Shown piece by piece: positions 35,634-43,899 of a DNA stretch of 64,000 bases. The translations under genes and the position numbers were made by a program. The number at the start of each line of letters is the position of its first letter. Positions within the stretch are counted from its first letter, which is position 1. The notes beneath the pieces are model-generated. The model did no database searches and was not told the DNA's origin. It saw only the letters and a program-made list of their open reading frames with translations. Origin of the DNA: a virus; IMG/VR virus record IMGVR_UViG_3300023184_004051, positions 44,671 through 108,670 of that record; one strand, given 5' to 3'.

Positions 35634-35634
35634 C

Positions 35635-35793
35635 GTGCTGAAATCCTTTCTGTCAATCATCACGACTTTGGATGTGAACTTGCCACGCACCAAACCATCA
35701 TCTAGTATGGCAATCACCAATCGAGCCTCCCTGCGAAAGAAAAACGCAGAACGCACAGAGGCTCATCAAGCAATGAGAAGGGTAGTGAAATAA
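35635..35793 (+). CDS. small basic protein, 52 aa
   Basis: Open frame from GTG 35635, one base after the preceding stop, to TAA 35793 (an internal ATG lies at 35707). N-terminal hydrophobic segment (LKSFLSIITTL), basic C-terminal helix (RASLRKKNAERTEAHQAMRR). Tight packing between neighbours supports it as real; no family known. Confidence 0.45.
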   Translation: MLKSFLSIITTLDVNLPRTKPSSSMAITNRASLRKKNAERTEAHQAMRRVVK

Positions 35794-35795
35794 CT

Positions 35796-36062
35796 ATGAC
35801 GAACAAGATGTTCATTAGCCGCCACGAACACAACTTCAAGTCAACTTTCGCCAATGAGGTTGCCAAAAGCCAACCGCTTCGTGGTGCGATGATTTACACC
35901 CCACACGACTGTGAGATGCCCGACCCTTGGGAAACACCACTTGGGTCAATCTGGGCTTGCTACGGCTTCCGCAATGGAAAGATGTGCTACGACCAATGGA
36001 TTTGTGAGGACAACTCCGGTGCGAAGCGTTGGGTGCTATTTCAGCGAAACCTGAGCGTCTGA
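35796..36062 (+). CDS. hypothetical protein
   Basis: 88 residues with many His, Trp and Cys (HDCEMPDPWETPLGSIWACY, MCYDQWICEDNSGAKRW). Overlaps the next gene by TGATG. Unrecognised. Confidence 0.6.
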   Translation: MTNKMFISRHEHNFKSTFANEVAKSQPLRGAMIYTPHDCEMPDPWETPLGSIWACYGFRNGKMCYDQWICEDNSGAKRWVLFQRNLSV

Positions 36063-36259
36063 TGCCCCCCAAGAAAAAGGTGGCGACCCCAAGAGTTGCT
36101 ACTGACCACGACACTGAAGTGGTGGAATACAAGTCAGCGATGATGATGCGAACCTTCTACGAGCCAACTTGCTCGTGCGGGTGGGGAAGCCTGCGGTATT
36201 TGACCAAACCACAGGCTTTGGCCGCTGCTGAAAAGCACGCCAAAAACCCCGTTTTCTAA
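36062..36259 (+). CDS. hypothetical protein, small
   Basis: 65 residues from ATG 36062. Basic start (MPPKKKVATPRV), then YEPTCSCGWGSLRYLTKPQA with a CxC pair and an Ala-rich helix. Unrecognised; translationally coupled to the preceding gene. Confidence 0.55.
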   Translation: MPPKKKVATPRVATDHDTEVVEYKSAMMMRTFYEPTCSCGWGSLRYLTKPQALAAAEKHAKNPVF

Positions 36260-36297
36260 AGAGAAACACTCTAAGGCTGTTAGTGAAAAAACGCTAG

Positions 36298-36303
36298 TAG
36301 CCT
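36298..36303 (+). promoter_or_regulatory. -10 box TAGCCT, leaderless promoter
   Basis: Seven bases before ATG 36311. The gap 36260-36310 also has a TAGTGAAA copy. Confidence 0.45.
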
Positions 36304-36310
36304 GTGGGGT

Positions 36311-36793
36311 ATGACCGTCATCGCTGGTTGGCACGACAAAGAACGAGCGTGGATTGGCGGCGACAGTGGTGCGTTTGACGAGGACAGCGTAAGCCTCACC
36401 GAGACAAAGGTTTGGAAAGCCGACGGCTTCCTTCTTGGCGCTTGTGGGGGGTTCCGCCTTGCTGAAATCGCTTACGATAGCGGTATTGGAGAGCCATATC
36501 GCCTCCGTGACCACTTGGAGATGTGGTGGAAAGACCTCGGCTCAGGGGAGAATGACACGACCTTCCTGTGTCTCAACACACTCGGGATTTGGATTATTGG
36601 CTCGGATTTCAGCGTCATTCGTTGCCGTGAGAACTACGCTGCCATCGGGGGCGGGGGATTGTCTGCGATGTCAGCACTTCGGGCGCTACAAGATGTGTCT
36701 ATGGGGGGCAAAGACCGCATCACCACCTCCCTCAAAACTTCCGCTTACCACACGAGCAAGGTTCGCACCCCGTTCCGGGTGATTTCACTATGA
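36311..36793 (+). CDS. proteasome/HslV-like Ntn hydrolase
   Basis: 160 residues. MTVIAGWHDKERAWIGGDSG places Thr2 after Met1 as the potential N-terminal nucleophile. KVWKADGFLLGACGGFRLAE and YAAIGGGGLSAMSALRALQD match the K and GSG-A--A regions of proteasome beta/HslV-type proteins, which some phages encode. Most likely a peptidase or amidase after removal of Met1; whether it assembles into rings, and its substrate, cannot be seen. Confidence 0.65.
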   Translation: MTVIAGWHDKERAWIGGDSGAFDEDSVSLTETKVWKADGFLLGACGGFRLAEIAYDSGIGEPYRLRDHLEMWWKDLGSGENDTTFLCLNTLGIWIIGSDFSVIRCRENYAAIGGGGLSAMSALRALQDVSMGGKDRITTSLKTSAYHTSKVRTPFRVISL

Positions 36794-37170
36794 GTAGGAA
36801 AATCCAAAAGTCTTACACGCTTCGCTACGATGTCCGACCCGACTTCACGCTCAACAAGGAACGAACGGTGCATCACCACGCTCGTGCCAAAGTGGTCAAG
36901 GAGTGGCGACAGGCGTTTGCTGATGCCGCCCAAGCCGAGATGATACCGAGATTGGAACAAATCACGGTTGAAGCGCAGCCCTATGTGCTGAACGCTCGCT
37001 ATCGCCAAGATGTCGGTGCGTGTTTCCCTGTGGTGAAAGCGGCGATTGACGGACTTGTGGATGCAGGCGTTCTCGTTGACGACCACGCAGGGATTGTGGT
37101 GAAACTGACGATGCTCGCTCCCATTTTTGGCAGCGACGCTTTGGAAATCACGATTGCTAGCGTAGGATAG
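36790..37170 (+). CDS. RusA-like Holliday junction resolvase
   Basis: 126 residues, ATGA overlap. LNKERTVHHHARAKVVKEWR, YRQDVGACFPVVKAAIDGLVDAGV and LVDDHAGIV reproduce the RusA-family pattern (D--n--p--KaliDgL--aGvi-DD) with acidic residues for metal binding; the first Asp is shifted to RQDVGAC. Would resolve branched replication products before packaging. Confidence 0.8.
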   Translation: MSRKIQKSYTLRYDVRPDFTLNKERTVHHHARAKVVKEWRQAFADAAQAEMIPRLEQITVEAQPYVLNARYRQDVGACFPVVKAAIDGLVDAGVLVDDHAGIVVKLTMLAPIFGSDALEITIASVG

Positions 37171-37178
37171 GTGCTGAA

Positions 37179-40100
37179 ATGGATTTTCCTACCTATGAAA
37201 ACCCGACGGCTTACCACGCCCAAGCAGTTTTGGATAACACCGACCTCAAAGCGGTTTCGGTAGCCCCAAACTTCACGGGTGTCGCTTCCGGCTGTGCGGT
37301 TTCAGCAAATGCAACGATGGGTGTTGCCATTGCTTCGGGAACCATCCTCATCAACGGTGCGCCCTACACGACTGTTGGTGGAACTTCTGCCGTTTCCTCC
37401 GCAAGTGTGGGTGACCGCCGTGACATCGTTTACGCAACTTGGTCTGGCTCGGCTGTAGTTTTCACCACCGCAGCCGGAACCCCTGCAACTGCCGGATGGA
37501 CTTTTGGAACGCAGGGAACACCACCCATCAAGCCAACTCTGCCCGACAACGCAGTTTTGCTTGCGGAAGTGTATGTCGTTGGAACGGGGGCAACCCCAAC
37601 AACTGTCATTACAAGTGCTGAAATCGTAGACAAGCGATGCTTCGTCACGCAGTTCACCAACGATGTGACTGCCACGACGGGTGGCTCAATGACTCTAAAG
37701 GCCGTTGGAACCGCAGGAACTTACGGTGGTGGAAACGCCCTCCCATCCATCACGACGGATAGTGCGGGTCGGATTTCAGCAGCAAACAACATCGCCGCAA
37801 TCCCCTCGACCTACACGGCTGGAACACCAACTTACATTGGCTCTGCCACTACCCCTATTACGGGAGGAACCTTCACCTCAGGGTCGTGGACTTTCAATGC
37901 GTCTATTACTCCGACGGCGTGTTCATCAACAGCAAACTTGATTACATTCTCTGTGAGCGCCACCACAGGTTTTGTCGTTGGGCAAATGATTACTGCCGCC
38001 GGTTTCGCTAACGCTGCCTACAACGGCGTGTTTTATGTTGGAGCAGTTTCAGCATCGGCAGTCACGGTTTATGCGGGAACTAACCCCGCTTCCATCCCAT
38101 CAAACACCACAGGCAAGTTGTATCCGACGATTGGAGTTGGCTCGCAAGTTGGCGTGGCGGCGGTCAACGGCTCTGCAACCATTCCTATCGGTGGTATCAC
38201 CACAAACGGAACGACTTGGACAGTCACCACTTCGGCTGCACACGGCTTTGTCAACGGTGCTTCGGTCACTATCGCTGGTGTCACACCCTCCGGCTACAAC
38301 GGTTCATTCACGATTGCCTCTATTGGCTCAACGACTTTCACTATCACGAACGCCACTCAGCCCGTTCCAGTCACGGTTGCAGGAACGGCAACGGCCACAA
38401 TGGGGGCGATTTCTTTTGCCCCTGTTATTGCTTCATCTCTAGGCTCGTTCACAATCACCACTCAGCCAAACGGTATTACGCCTGTCAACTCGCCTGCGAG
38501 CGGAACCCTGACCTATCCTGTGCCGCTTTACAGCGCCGCATCGCCCGCAGTTGGGTATTACCAAGCGTGGTCGGGAACTTCGCCTGTCCAAGTCCCAACA
38601 TTTGGTGGTGGAAAGAACGCCCTCATCAACTCGGCAATGGACATTTGGAACCGTGGAACTTCCATCGCCATCAACACGAGCATTGGTGCATCAGCATCGG
38701 CGTGGACAGCAGACCGTTGGTATGTGACCGCTCTCAACGGCAGCGTCACGGCTTCGCAAGACGGCACGGCAACGATGCCGAACAACGCTCCTTACGGCCA
38801 TCGCATCACCACTGGCTCGGCAGGAAACGCTGGCTACATTATGCAACAGGCTTTAGATAGCGTCACCTCAAAGGCACTCGCTGGTCAGAACTTGACTGTT
38901 TCGTTCAACGCTCGCTTCAATGCCAACAACAATAGAACTGCCGTATCTATTTTCACCTCTAGCATCTCCAACTCCATCACGGGCAACACTTGGAACCACC
39001 TGTCAACCGCTAGCGCAAATACGCCAACGACCTATGCCACGACCCTTCCCCTACAAGCAGTTAGTGGCATTATCCCAACCGGAACACTTGGCGTGATGGT
39101 GCAGATTACGCCGGTTGCTGCAATCAACAGCATTGCAAACTCTGGCACAACGCCCAATATTGTTTGGACAGTTACAACCGGAACGGTTCACGGTCTTACC
39201 ACAGGCGATACGGTTGTCATTTTTGCGGCTAACGCTTCATACAACGGAACTTGGACAGTCGCTTCAGTCCCATCAGGAACAACTTTCACCATCGGTAGCC
39301 AGACCACAAACCCCGGAACAGCAACCGGATACGCAACTGCCGCCTTTTCTCCGGTTATGTCGGTTTCGGCTTTCCAAATCACAAGTGCCACCGTTTTCAC
39401 CTACACGGCTGCGCTGCCTGCCGCTTCAGGTGGCAGTTCGCCCTCTACTTATTTTCAGCCCGGTCAAACAGTCACGATTGCGGGTCTTACAGGTGGAGCC
39501 GCAGTAGGCAATGGAACTTTTGTCCTTGCTTCAGCCAGCGCCTCAGGCTTTACGGTCACCACTTCTGGTCAGACCGCAGGCTCTTTGATTTCTGGTCAGG
39601 CAGGAACGGCTACAGCCGTTACCACGCACGATGTCACCAAAGTGCAGTTGGAGTTTATGGGCGGCAACAACATTTACTCCATTTACAACCGGCACGGTGG
39701 GGCAAATGAAACTGCTGAAATCATTACAAATGGGCCTGCCGGAACCAATGGCGTTCTTGTCACGACGGGCGCTCTTGACTCAGGAACGGGTCAAGGAACA
39801 CCATCTTGGCTCACAGTCGGTGCAACCAACACGGCTTTGATGTCTAGTGGAACCCAATCCGTCTTTGCCTACAGGCAGACACAGGCTCTCGCCTACACAA
39901 CAAGCGGTGGAGTTATTGGAACCAATGTTGGTGAAACTATCCCTGTCTGGGGGGCAAATGCCGTCTACACAACCGTCGCTTCCAATATGCGTCTTACCGC
40001 CGTTTACCTCACCGCGGGGCAACAGGTCACCAACTTGACTTTCTTTGGCATCGGGGCGGGGTCGGGTCTTAGTACCGCTTGGGGTGGGCTTTTCACCCTT

Positions 40101-40433
40101 GCATCAGGTTCAGGCTCTAGCGGGGTGACAACATTGGTCGCTGCTACTGCCACGCAAAGCATTTCCACTACCTCCGCTACGGCTTTTGCGACTTGGGCAT
40201 TATCAAGCCCTTACACCGTTCCGTCTACGGGTCTTTACTATGTGGGTTTTCTGTTTGCAGGAACATCACCTACTTTTCCGACCCTTGCGGGAGCAAGTAG
40301 CCAAATCTCGGCGGTTCTCAACACGCCACGCCCATCGGCACAAATCACCACCGCACCGGCAACTCCGCCCGCTATCGGCGCAACATACAATGTTGGTGGT
40401 AGTGCTTGGAGCATCTACGCCGCACTTACCTAA
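37179..40433 (+). CDS. large tail fibre / receptor-binding protein
   Basis: 1084 residues. N-terminal ~150 residues (MDFPTYENPTAYHAQAVLDN, VAIASGTILINGAPYTTVGG, PDNAVLLAEVYVV) are a phage fibre attachment domain. Then come several small beta modules, including three of the YNGTWTVASV/YNGSFTIASI type. From about residue 475 follows a lectin-like domain (NALINSAMDIWNRGTSIAIN ... WTADRWYVTAL), known from many fibres that bind sugars. The C-terminal ~160 residues form another beta domain (SNMRLTAVYLTAGQQVTNLT). Placed away from the tail operon. Host recognition is the likely role. Confidence 0.75.
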   Translation: MDFPTYENPTAYHAQAVLDNTDLKAVSVAPNFTGVASGCAVSANATMGVAIASGTILINGAPYTTVGGTSAVSSASVGDRRDIVYATWSGSAVVFTTAAGTPATAGWTFGTQGTPPIKPTLPDNAVLLAEVYVVGTGATPTTVITSAEIVDKRCFVTQFTNDVTATTGGSMTLKAVGTAGTYGGGNALPSITTDSAGRISAANNIAAIPSTYTAGTPTYIGSATTPITGGTFTSGSWTFNASITPTACSSTANLITFSVSATTGFVVGQMITAAGFANAAYNGVFYVGAVSASAVTVYAGTNPASIPSNTTGKLYPTIGVGSQVGVAAVNGSATIPIGGITTNGTTWTVTTSAAHGFVNGASVTIAGVTPSGYNGSFTIASIGSTTFTITNATQPVPVTVAGTATATMGAISFAPVIASSLGSFTITTQPNGITPVNSPASGTLTYPVPLYSAASPAVGYYQAWSGTSPVQVPTFGGGKNALINSAMDIWNRGTSIAINTSIGASASAWTADRWYVTALNGSVTASQDGTATMPNNAPYGHRITTGSAGNAGYIMQQALDSVTSKALAGQNLTVSFNARFNANNNRTAVSIFTSSISNSITGNTWNHLSTASANTPTTYATTLPLQAVSGIIPTGTLGVMVQITPVAAINSIANSGTTPNIVWTVTTGTVHGLTTGDTVVIFAANASYNGTWTVASVPSGTTFTIGSQTTNPGTATGYATAAFSPVMSVSAFQITSATVFTYTAALPAASGGSSPSTYFQPGQTVTIAGLTGGAAVGNGTFVLASASASGFTVTTSGQTAGSLISGQAGTATAVTTHDVTKVQLEFMGGNNIYSIYNRHGGANETAEIITNGPAGTNGVLVTTGALDSGTGQGTPSWLTVGATNTALMSSGTQSVFAYRQTQALAYTTSGGVIGTNVGETIPVWGANAVYTTVASNMRLTAVYLTAGQQVTNLTFFGIGAGSGLSTAWGGLFTLASGSGSSGVTTLVAATATQSISTTSATAFATWALSSPYTVPSTGLYYVGFLFAGTSPTFPTLAGASSQISAVLNTPRPSAQITTAPATPPAIGATYNVGGSAWSIYAALT

Positions 40434-40521
40434 GCCCTAGTTATTTCACCAAACAACTTGACTTTATGACCCTCACGCAACCGCAGTTGTTGTAGTAGGG
40501 TTTCCAAAACACGAAGGGGTT

Positions 40522-40674
40522 GTGATAGTGAAATCCGACGACGACGGACATTGCCTGATTTGCCGCATCAAGACCTACCTGATTTCGGGGGATTGGTTTC
40601 ACTACAATCAAGAGGCCAAGCGCGCCGCTTCCAAACTGTGCCACCCCTCGCACCCCAAGCCTGCTGATAACTAA
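40522..40674 (+). CDS. small zinc-binding-type protein, 50 aa
   Basis: GTG 40522 to TAA 40674: GHCLICRIKTYLISGDWFHY followed by SKLCHPSHP. CxxC plus CH--H could form a zinc knuckle. Start could also be the GTG at 40528. Fills the gap between fibre and HTH genes. Confidence 0.5.
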   Translation: MIVKSDDDGHCLICRIKTYLISGDWFHYNQEAKRAASKLCHPSHPKPADN

Positions 40675-40697
40675 GTTCTGAGAACAAGGAGAAACCT

Positions 40698-40955
40698 ATG
40701 GAACCCGTCACCCCGCTTCCAAAGCGCCAAGAAGTTGACACAAACTTTTCACCAGAGGTCGCCTCGCTGCTGCAACACATCAAGGATGTCTGCAAGCAGA
40801 TGCGTGACCACGAACGAGCGGTGATTGACTTGGGCGTTGAGCGTCGCCAGACCGTCACTCGACTCCGTGACCACGGCATCACTTGGCGCAAGATTGCTGA
40901 ATGGGCCGGCACGACTGACCAAGCCCTTTACAAGCACCACAACCGAGACAAGTAG
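40698..40955 (+). CDS. small HTH protein
   Basis: 85 residues, ATG after AAGGAG. A helical N-terminus (EVASLLQHIKDVCKQMRDHE) precedes a helix-turn-helix (RLRDHGITWRKIAEWAGTTDQALYKHH), of the kind found in small regulators and resolvase-like domains. May regulate the SNF2 promoter that starts at its last base. Target unknown. Confidence 0.7.
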   Translation: MEPVTPLPKRQEVDTNFSPEVASLLQHIKDVCKQMRDHERAVIDLGVERRQTVTRLRDHGITWRKIAEWAGTTDQALYKHHNRDK

Positions 40956-40984
40956 TTGACATCACCACTCGCACCTACTAAACT
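40956..40984 (+). promoter_or_regulatory. promoter TTGACA-N17-TAAACT
   Basis: Perfect -35 and strong -10 with 17-nt spacing, and only 9 nt from the -10 to ATG 40994, so the transcript is leaderless or nearly so. Confidence 0.85.
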
Positions 40985-40993
40985 AGGGTGCGT

Positions 40994-43456
40994 ATGCCGA
41001 CACCTGACCCAACTTTAGTTAGAGCCGTGCAGACGCTTGCGGGCGTTTGCGATGGAGCCGCCACCCAAGATGGTGTTGGCTTCAATGGGCCTGACAGCAA
41101 GTTTGGGAAGTCTCTTGGTGAAGCCCCTGTAGAGGTTTGGACTGATGCCCTCGCCAGAGATGCGTGGGAACTCATCGCCAAGTATCGGGGGCAACTCAAA
41201 AGGGTTGGCATTGACTACGACAGCATCCCAGAGCCTCCTAAGGCGCACGGTGTCAAGGGCGTAAGAGCCGTAGATGTCCGCTCAGGCAAGGTTTTGGTGT
41301 TCCTGCCCTATGGGGACTCAGCCTATCCAAAACAGGCGTTATCAGCAACTTGGAACCGTGACCTGCGGGGTTGGCAGGTAGCCGTATCCAAGTATGGCTC
41401 AGTCTTGTCGTGGGCTGAAAGAAACGACATCCCCGTGACCGACAGGGCGAAGGCAATCCTGTCATCAGCACCTCAGCCAGACAAGCCAGACTACGGTGGC
41501 ACAGCCCTTTTGGAGTTTGGTGAAATCGTGTTGAAGTTTGACTACAACCCCAAACTCGTAGATGCCGTTCGTGCCATTCCCGGTAGGCATTGGAACGGTC
41601 ACGAGAAGGTTTGGATTATCCCTGCCAAGTGCGTGAGCCTCGTTCGTCAGTTGGCGGAGGACTATCACCTCTTTCTAACCGAGGATGTCAAGCGCCTACC
41701 TGACCACGAAGTGACCACAGCACCGACTGTCTCCGTCAAAGGGAAGTCGTTTGCCATCTCGTTCACCTACGATGCCGACCTACTTTCCAGCGTTCGCCAA
41801 ATGCCCGGTTCTACTTGGTCACCTAAGGACAGAGTTTGGCTTGTTCCGATTGAGAGCGTTGAGGAAGTTCAGAAGTTTATCGCCCAATCAAAGGCAAAAA
41901 CTTCACCAGAAGTCGCCAAGTTGGTCGCTGAGGCAAGTGTCGTTCAAGCGGTTATTGACGCATCAGCAGCGCACGATGCCGAAATCCAAATCAAGGGATT
42001 TGGCTCAGAGAAGTTCCAACTATTCCCATTCCAAAGAGCCGGTGTCGCCTACGCTATGCGTCAAATGGGCTTCACCTGCGACGATGATGGAGTGTGGATA
42101 CAAACCGAAATAAACTCCGGTGGTGTTCTTATTGGCGACGAAATGGGGCTTGGAAAAACCTCGCAAGGTCTTGGTGTTCTGAAGGCTACGAACTCGTTTC
42201 CTGCGGTGATTGTCTGCCCTGCCAGCCTCAAACTCAACTGGAAGCGTGAAGCCGAACAATGGATACCGGGCGTTCAGGTGAAGGTTCTTTCAGGCACTAA
42301 AGGCAACTTGCCTGATGCCGACATTTACATCATAAACTACGATATTCTCACGCATTGGACAGATAAGTTCGTGAGTATCAAGGGCTTGGTTTTGGATGAA
42401 AGCCACTACATCAAGAACGGTTCAGCACAGCGTTCCAAAGCCTGTATTCGTATGGCGGATAAGGTTTCCGAAGGTGGCGTTAGAGTCTGTTTGTCAGGAA
42501 CACCAATCGTCAATCAACCTTTAGAGATTATGACGCAACTCCGTGTCATCAACCGTTTGGATGAGTTTGGCGGAGCCACTTCATTCCGAGGAAACTACGG
42601 GCGGGCATCAGCAAAGAGCCTCGCAGCACTCAACCGGAAACTCCGTAGCACTTGCTATGTCCGTAGGCGTAAGGCTGATGTTTTGACCGAACTGCCTCCG
42701 AAGCGTTGGGCGCACTTGGTCGTAGAAGGCGACCCTGTGGTGATGAAGGAATACAAGAAAGCCGAAGCCGACATCGTGAAGTATCTGTCGCAGTTGGCGA
42801 TGCAACTCGCTTTGGAAGCCGGTGCTGATAACGAGGAAGCCCGACGAGAGGCTTGGCAAAAGGCGCTACGAGCCAGAGCCGCCGAGAACCTTGTCGCCAT
42901 CACCACCTTGAAGCAACTCGCCGCCAAAGCCAAAATGAAGGTCGCTAAGAGTTGGATAGATGACTTCCTCGCCAACGACAAGAAGTTGGTGGTGTTCGGA
43001 TGGCATCGTGACATCGTGGATATGGTTGCTGAAAACTTCAGTAATGGCGTGAAAATCCAAGGCGGATTGACCGCCGAGAAGCGTCAGGAAGCCGTTGACC
43101 TTTTCCAAAACTCAGACGAGCAGAAGGTGATTGCCTGCAACATCAAGGCAGCCGGAGTGGGTCTAACCCTGACCGCAGCCAGCGATGTGCTGTTCGTTGA
43201 GCAGGGATGGACACCGAGCGATATGGAGCAGGGTGCTGACCGTTGCCACCGCATCGGACAGACCGACAGCGTGACCGCTTGGCTGATGCTGACCGCCGAA
43301 ACGATTGACGAGGATATCGCCACGCTGATTGACCACAAGAGAAGCATCGTGGACAGGGCGATTGACGGAAGCGATGACGACGATGACGAGGAAACCTCCA
43401 TCATTGGTGATTTGCTTGTCGGCCTTGCCGAGCGTGGGATGCAGGAAGCGTCGTAG
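40994..43456 (+). CDS. SNF2-family helicase, SMARCAL1/ZRANB3-like
   Basis: 820 residues from ATG 40994. Residues ~65-300 hold tandem HARP-like strands (two copies of the WNRDLRGWQVAVSKY / WNGHEKVWIIPAK / WSPKDRVWLVPI pattern). The ATPase core has GDEMGLGKT (~381), VLDESHYIKN (~466), CLSGTPIVNQ and QGADRCHRIGQT (~745). The end is acidic (DGSDDDDDEE). Family members anneal or remodel forked DNA; in phages they serve replication and recombination. Sits downstream of the RusA-like resolvase. Confidence 0.9.
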   Translation: MPTPDPTLVRAVQTLAGVCDGAATQDGVGFNGPDSKFGKSLGEAPVEVWTDALARDAWELIAKYRGQLKRVGIDYDSIPEPPKAHGVKGVRAVDVRSGKVLVFLPYGDSAYPKQALSATWNRDLRGWQVAVSKYGSVLSWAERNDIPVTDRAKAILSSAPQPDKPDYGGTALLEFGEIVLKFDYNPKLVDAVRAIPGRHWNGHEKVWIIPAKCVSLVRQLAEDYHLFLTEDVKRLPDHEVTTAPTVSVKGKSFAISFTYDADLLSSVRQMPGSTWSPKDRVWLVPIESVEEVQKFIAQSKAKTSPEVAKLVAEASVVQAVIDASAAHDAEIQIKGFGSEKFQLFPFQRAGVAYAMRQMGFTCDDDGVWIQTEINSGGVLIGDEMGLGKTSQGLGVLKATNSFPAVIVCPASLKLNWKREAEQWIPGVQVKVLSGTKGNLPDADIYIINYDILTHWTDKFVSIKGLVLDESHYIKNGSAQRSKACIRMADKVSEGGVRVCLSGTPIVNQPLEIMTQLRVINRLDEFGGATSFRGNYGRASAKSLAALNRKLRSTCYVRRRKADVLTELPPKRWAHLVVEGDPVVMKEYKKAEADIVKYLSQLAMQLALEAGADNEEARREAWQKALRARAAENLVAITTLKQLAAKAKMKVAKSWIDDFLANDKKLVVFGWHRDIVDMVAENFSNGVKIQGGLTAEKRQEAVDLFQNSDEQKVIACNIKAAGVGLTLTAASDVLFVEQGWTPSDMEQGADRCHRIGQTDSVTAWLMLTAETIDEDIATLIDHKRSIVDRAIDGSDDDDDEETSIIGDLLVGLAERGMQEAS

Positions 43457-43489
43457 TCGCCTTACCCTTGCTGAAAAGTAAGGAGAGGG

Positions 43490-43849
43490 TTAGAGCGTGT
43501 TGCCCGCAGCGTTGTCGGTAAAGCCTGTGTTCACAGCGGCAGTTGCACTCTCGGCGGCGCTAGAGGCATCAGCAGCCATCTCAATCGCATCTTTGTGCGT
43601 GTCGTCATCTTTGCCTGATGTGATTTCAGCAGCCTTGTTGTGTGCCGTAGCCGCTTGGTTGTGCAGACTTGCGGGGAAAATAAACCCCTTCTTGGTCAGG
43701 ATTTCAGCAACCTTGCGATGATACTTCGCCTTTTGCTTGTGATGAGCCGCTTGCTCTCTCGACTTCTCGACGGTTTCACCAGCGATTTTCAACACACCCA
43801 CTGAAGCCCACGAGGGCAACAGAGCGTCGGTGGCGAAAGGATTTGTCAT
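43490..43849 (-). CDS. helical protein, inverted gene, partial relative of the tagged family
   Basis: 119 residues, the only minus-strand gene between 31.3 and 55.8 kb, with its own leaderless -10. It starts TNPFATDALLPSWASVGVLK, matching the first ~20 residues of the tagged proteins (for example ATNPFSLENLAPTW at 52237), but lacks the GHPFHGNQ segment. The rest is Ala/His/Lys-rich coiled coil (EQAAHHKQKAKYHRKVAEIL), similar in style to the tagged protein at 46067. Unknown function. Confidence 0.7.
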   Translation of the reverse strand: MTNPFATDALLPSWASVGVLKIAGETVEKSREQAAHHKQKAKYHRKVAEILTKKGFIFPASLHNQAATAHNKAAEITSGKDDDTHKDAIEMAADASSAAESATAAVNTGFTDNAAGNTL

Positions 43850-43855
43850 AACAAA

Positions 43856-43861
43856 AGTCTA
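43856..43861 (-). promoter_or_regulatory. -10 box TAGACT, leaderless promoter
   Basis: On the minus strand, TAGACT is 6 nt before the ATG at 43849. Back-to-back with the -10 at 43887 on the other strand. Confidence 0.55.
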
Positions 43862-43886
43862 TCCTGCGTTAGTGAAATCCCTGAAG

Positions 43887-43892
43887 TAGAGT
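43887..43892 (+). promoter_or_regulatory. -10 box TAGAGT, leaderless promoter
   Basis: Seven bases before ATG 43900. A TAGTGAAAT motif lies between this and the divergent promoter. Confidence 0.55.
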
Positions 43893-43899
43893 GGCATCT

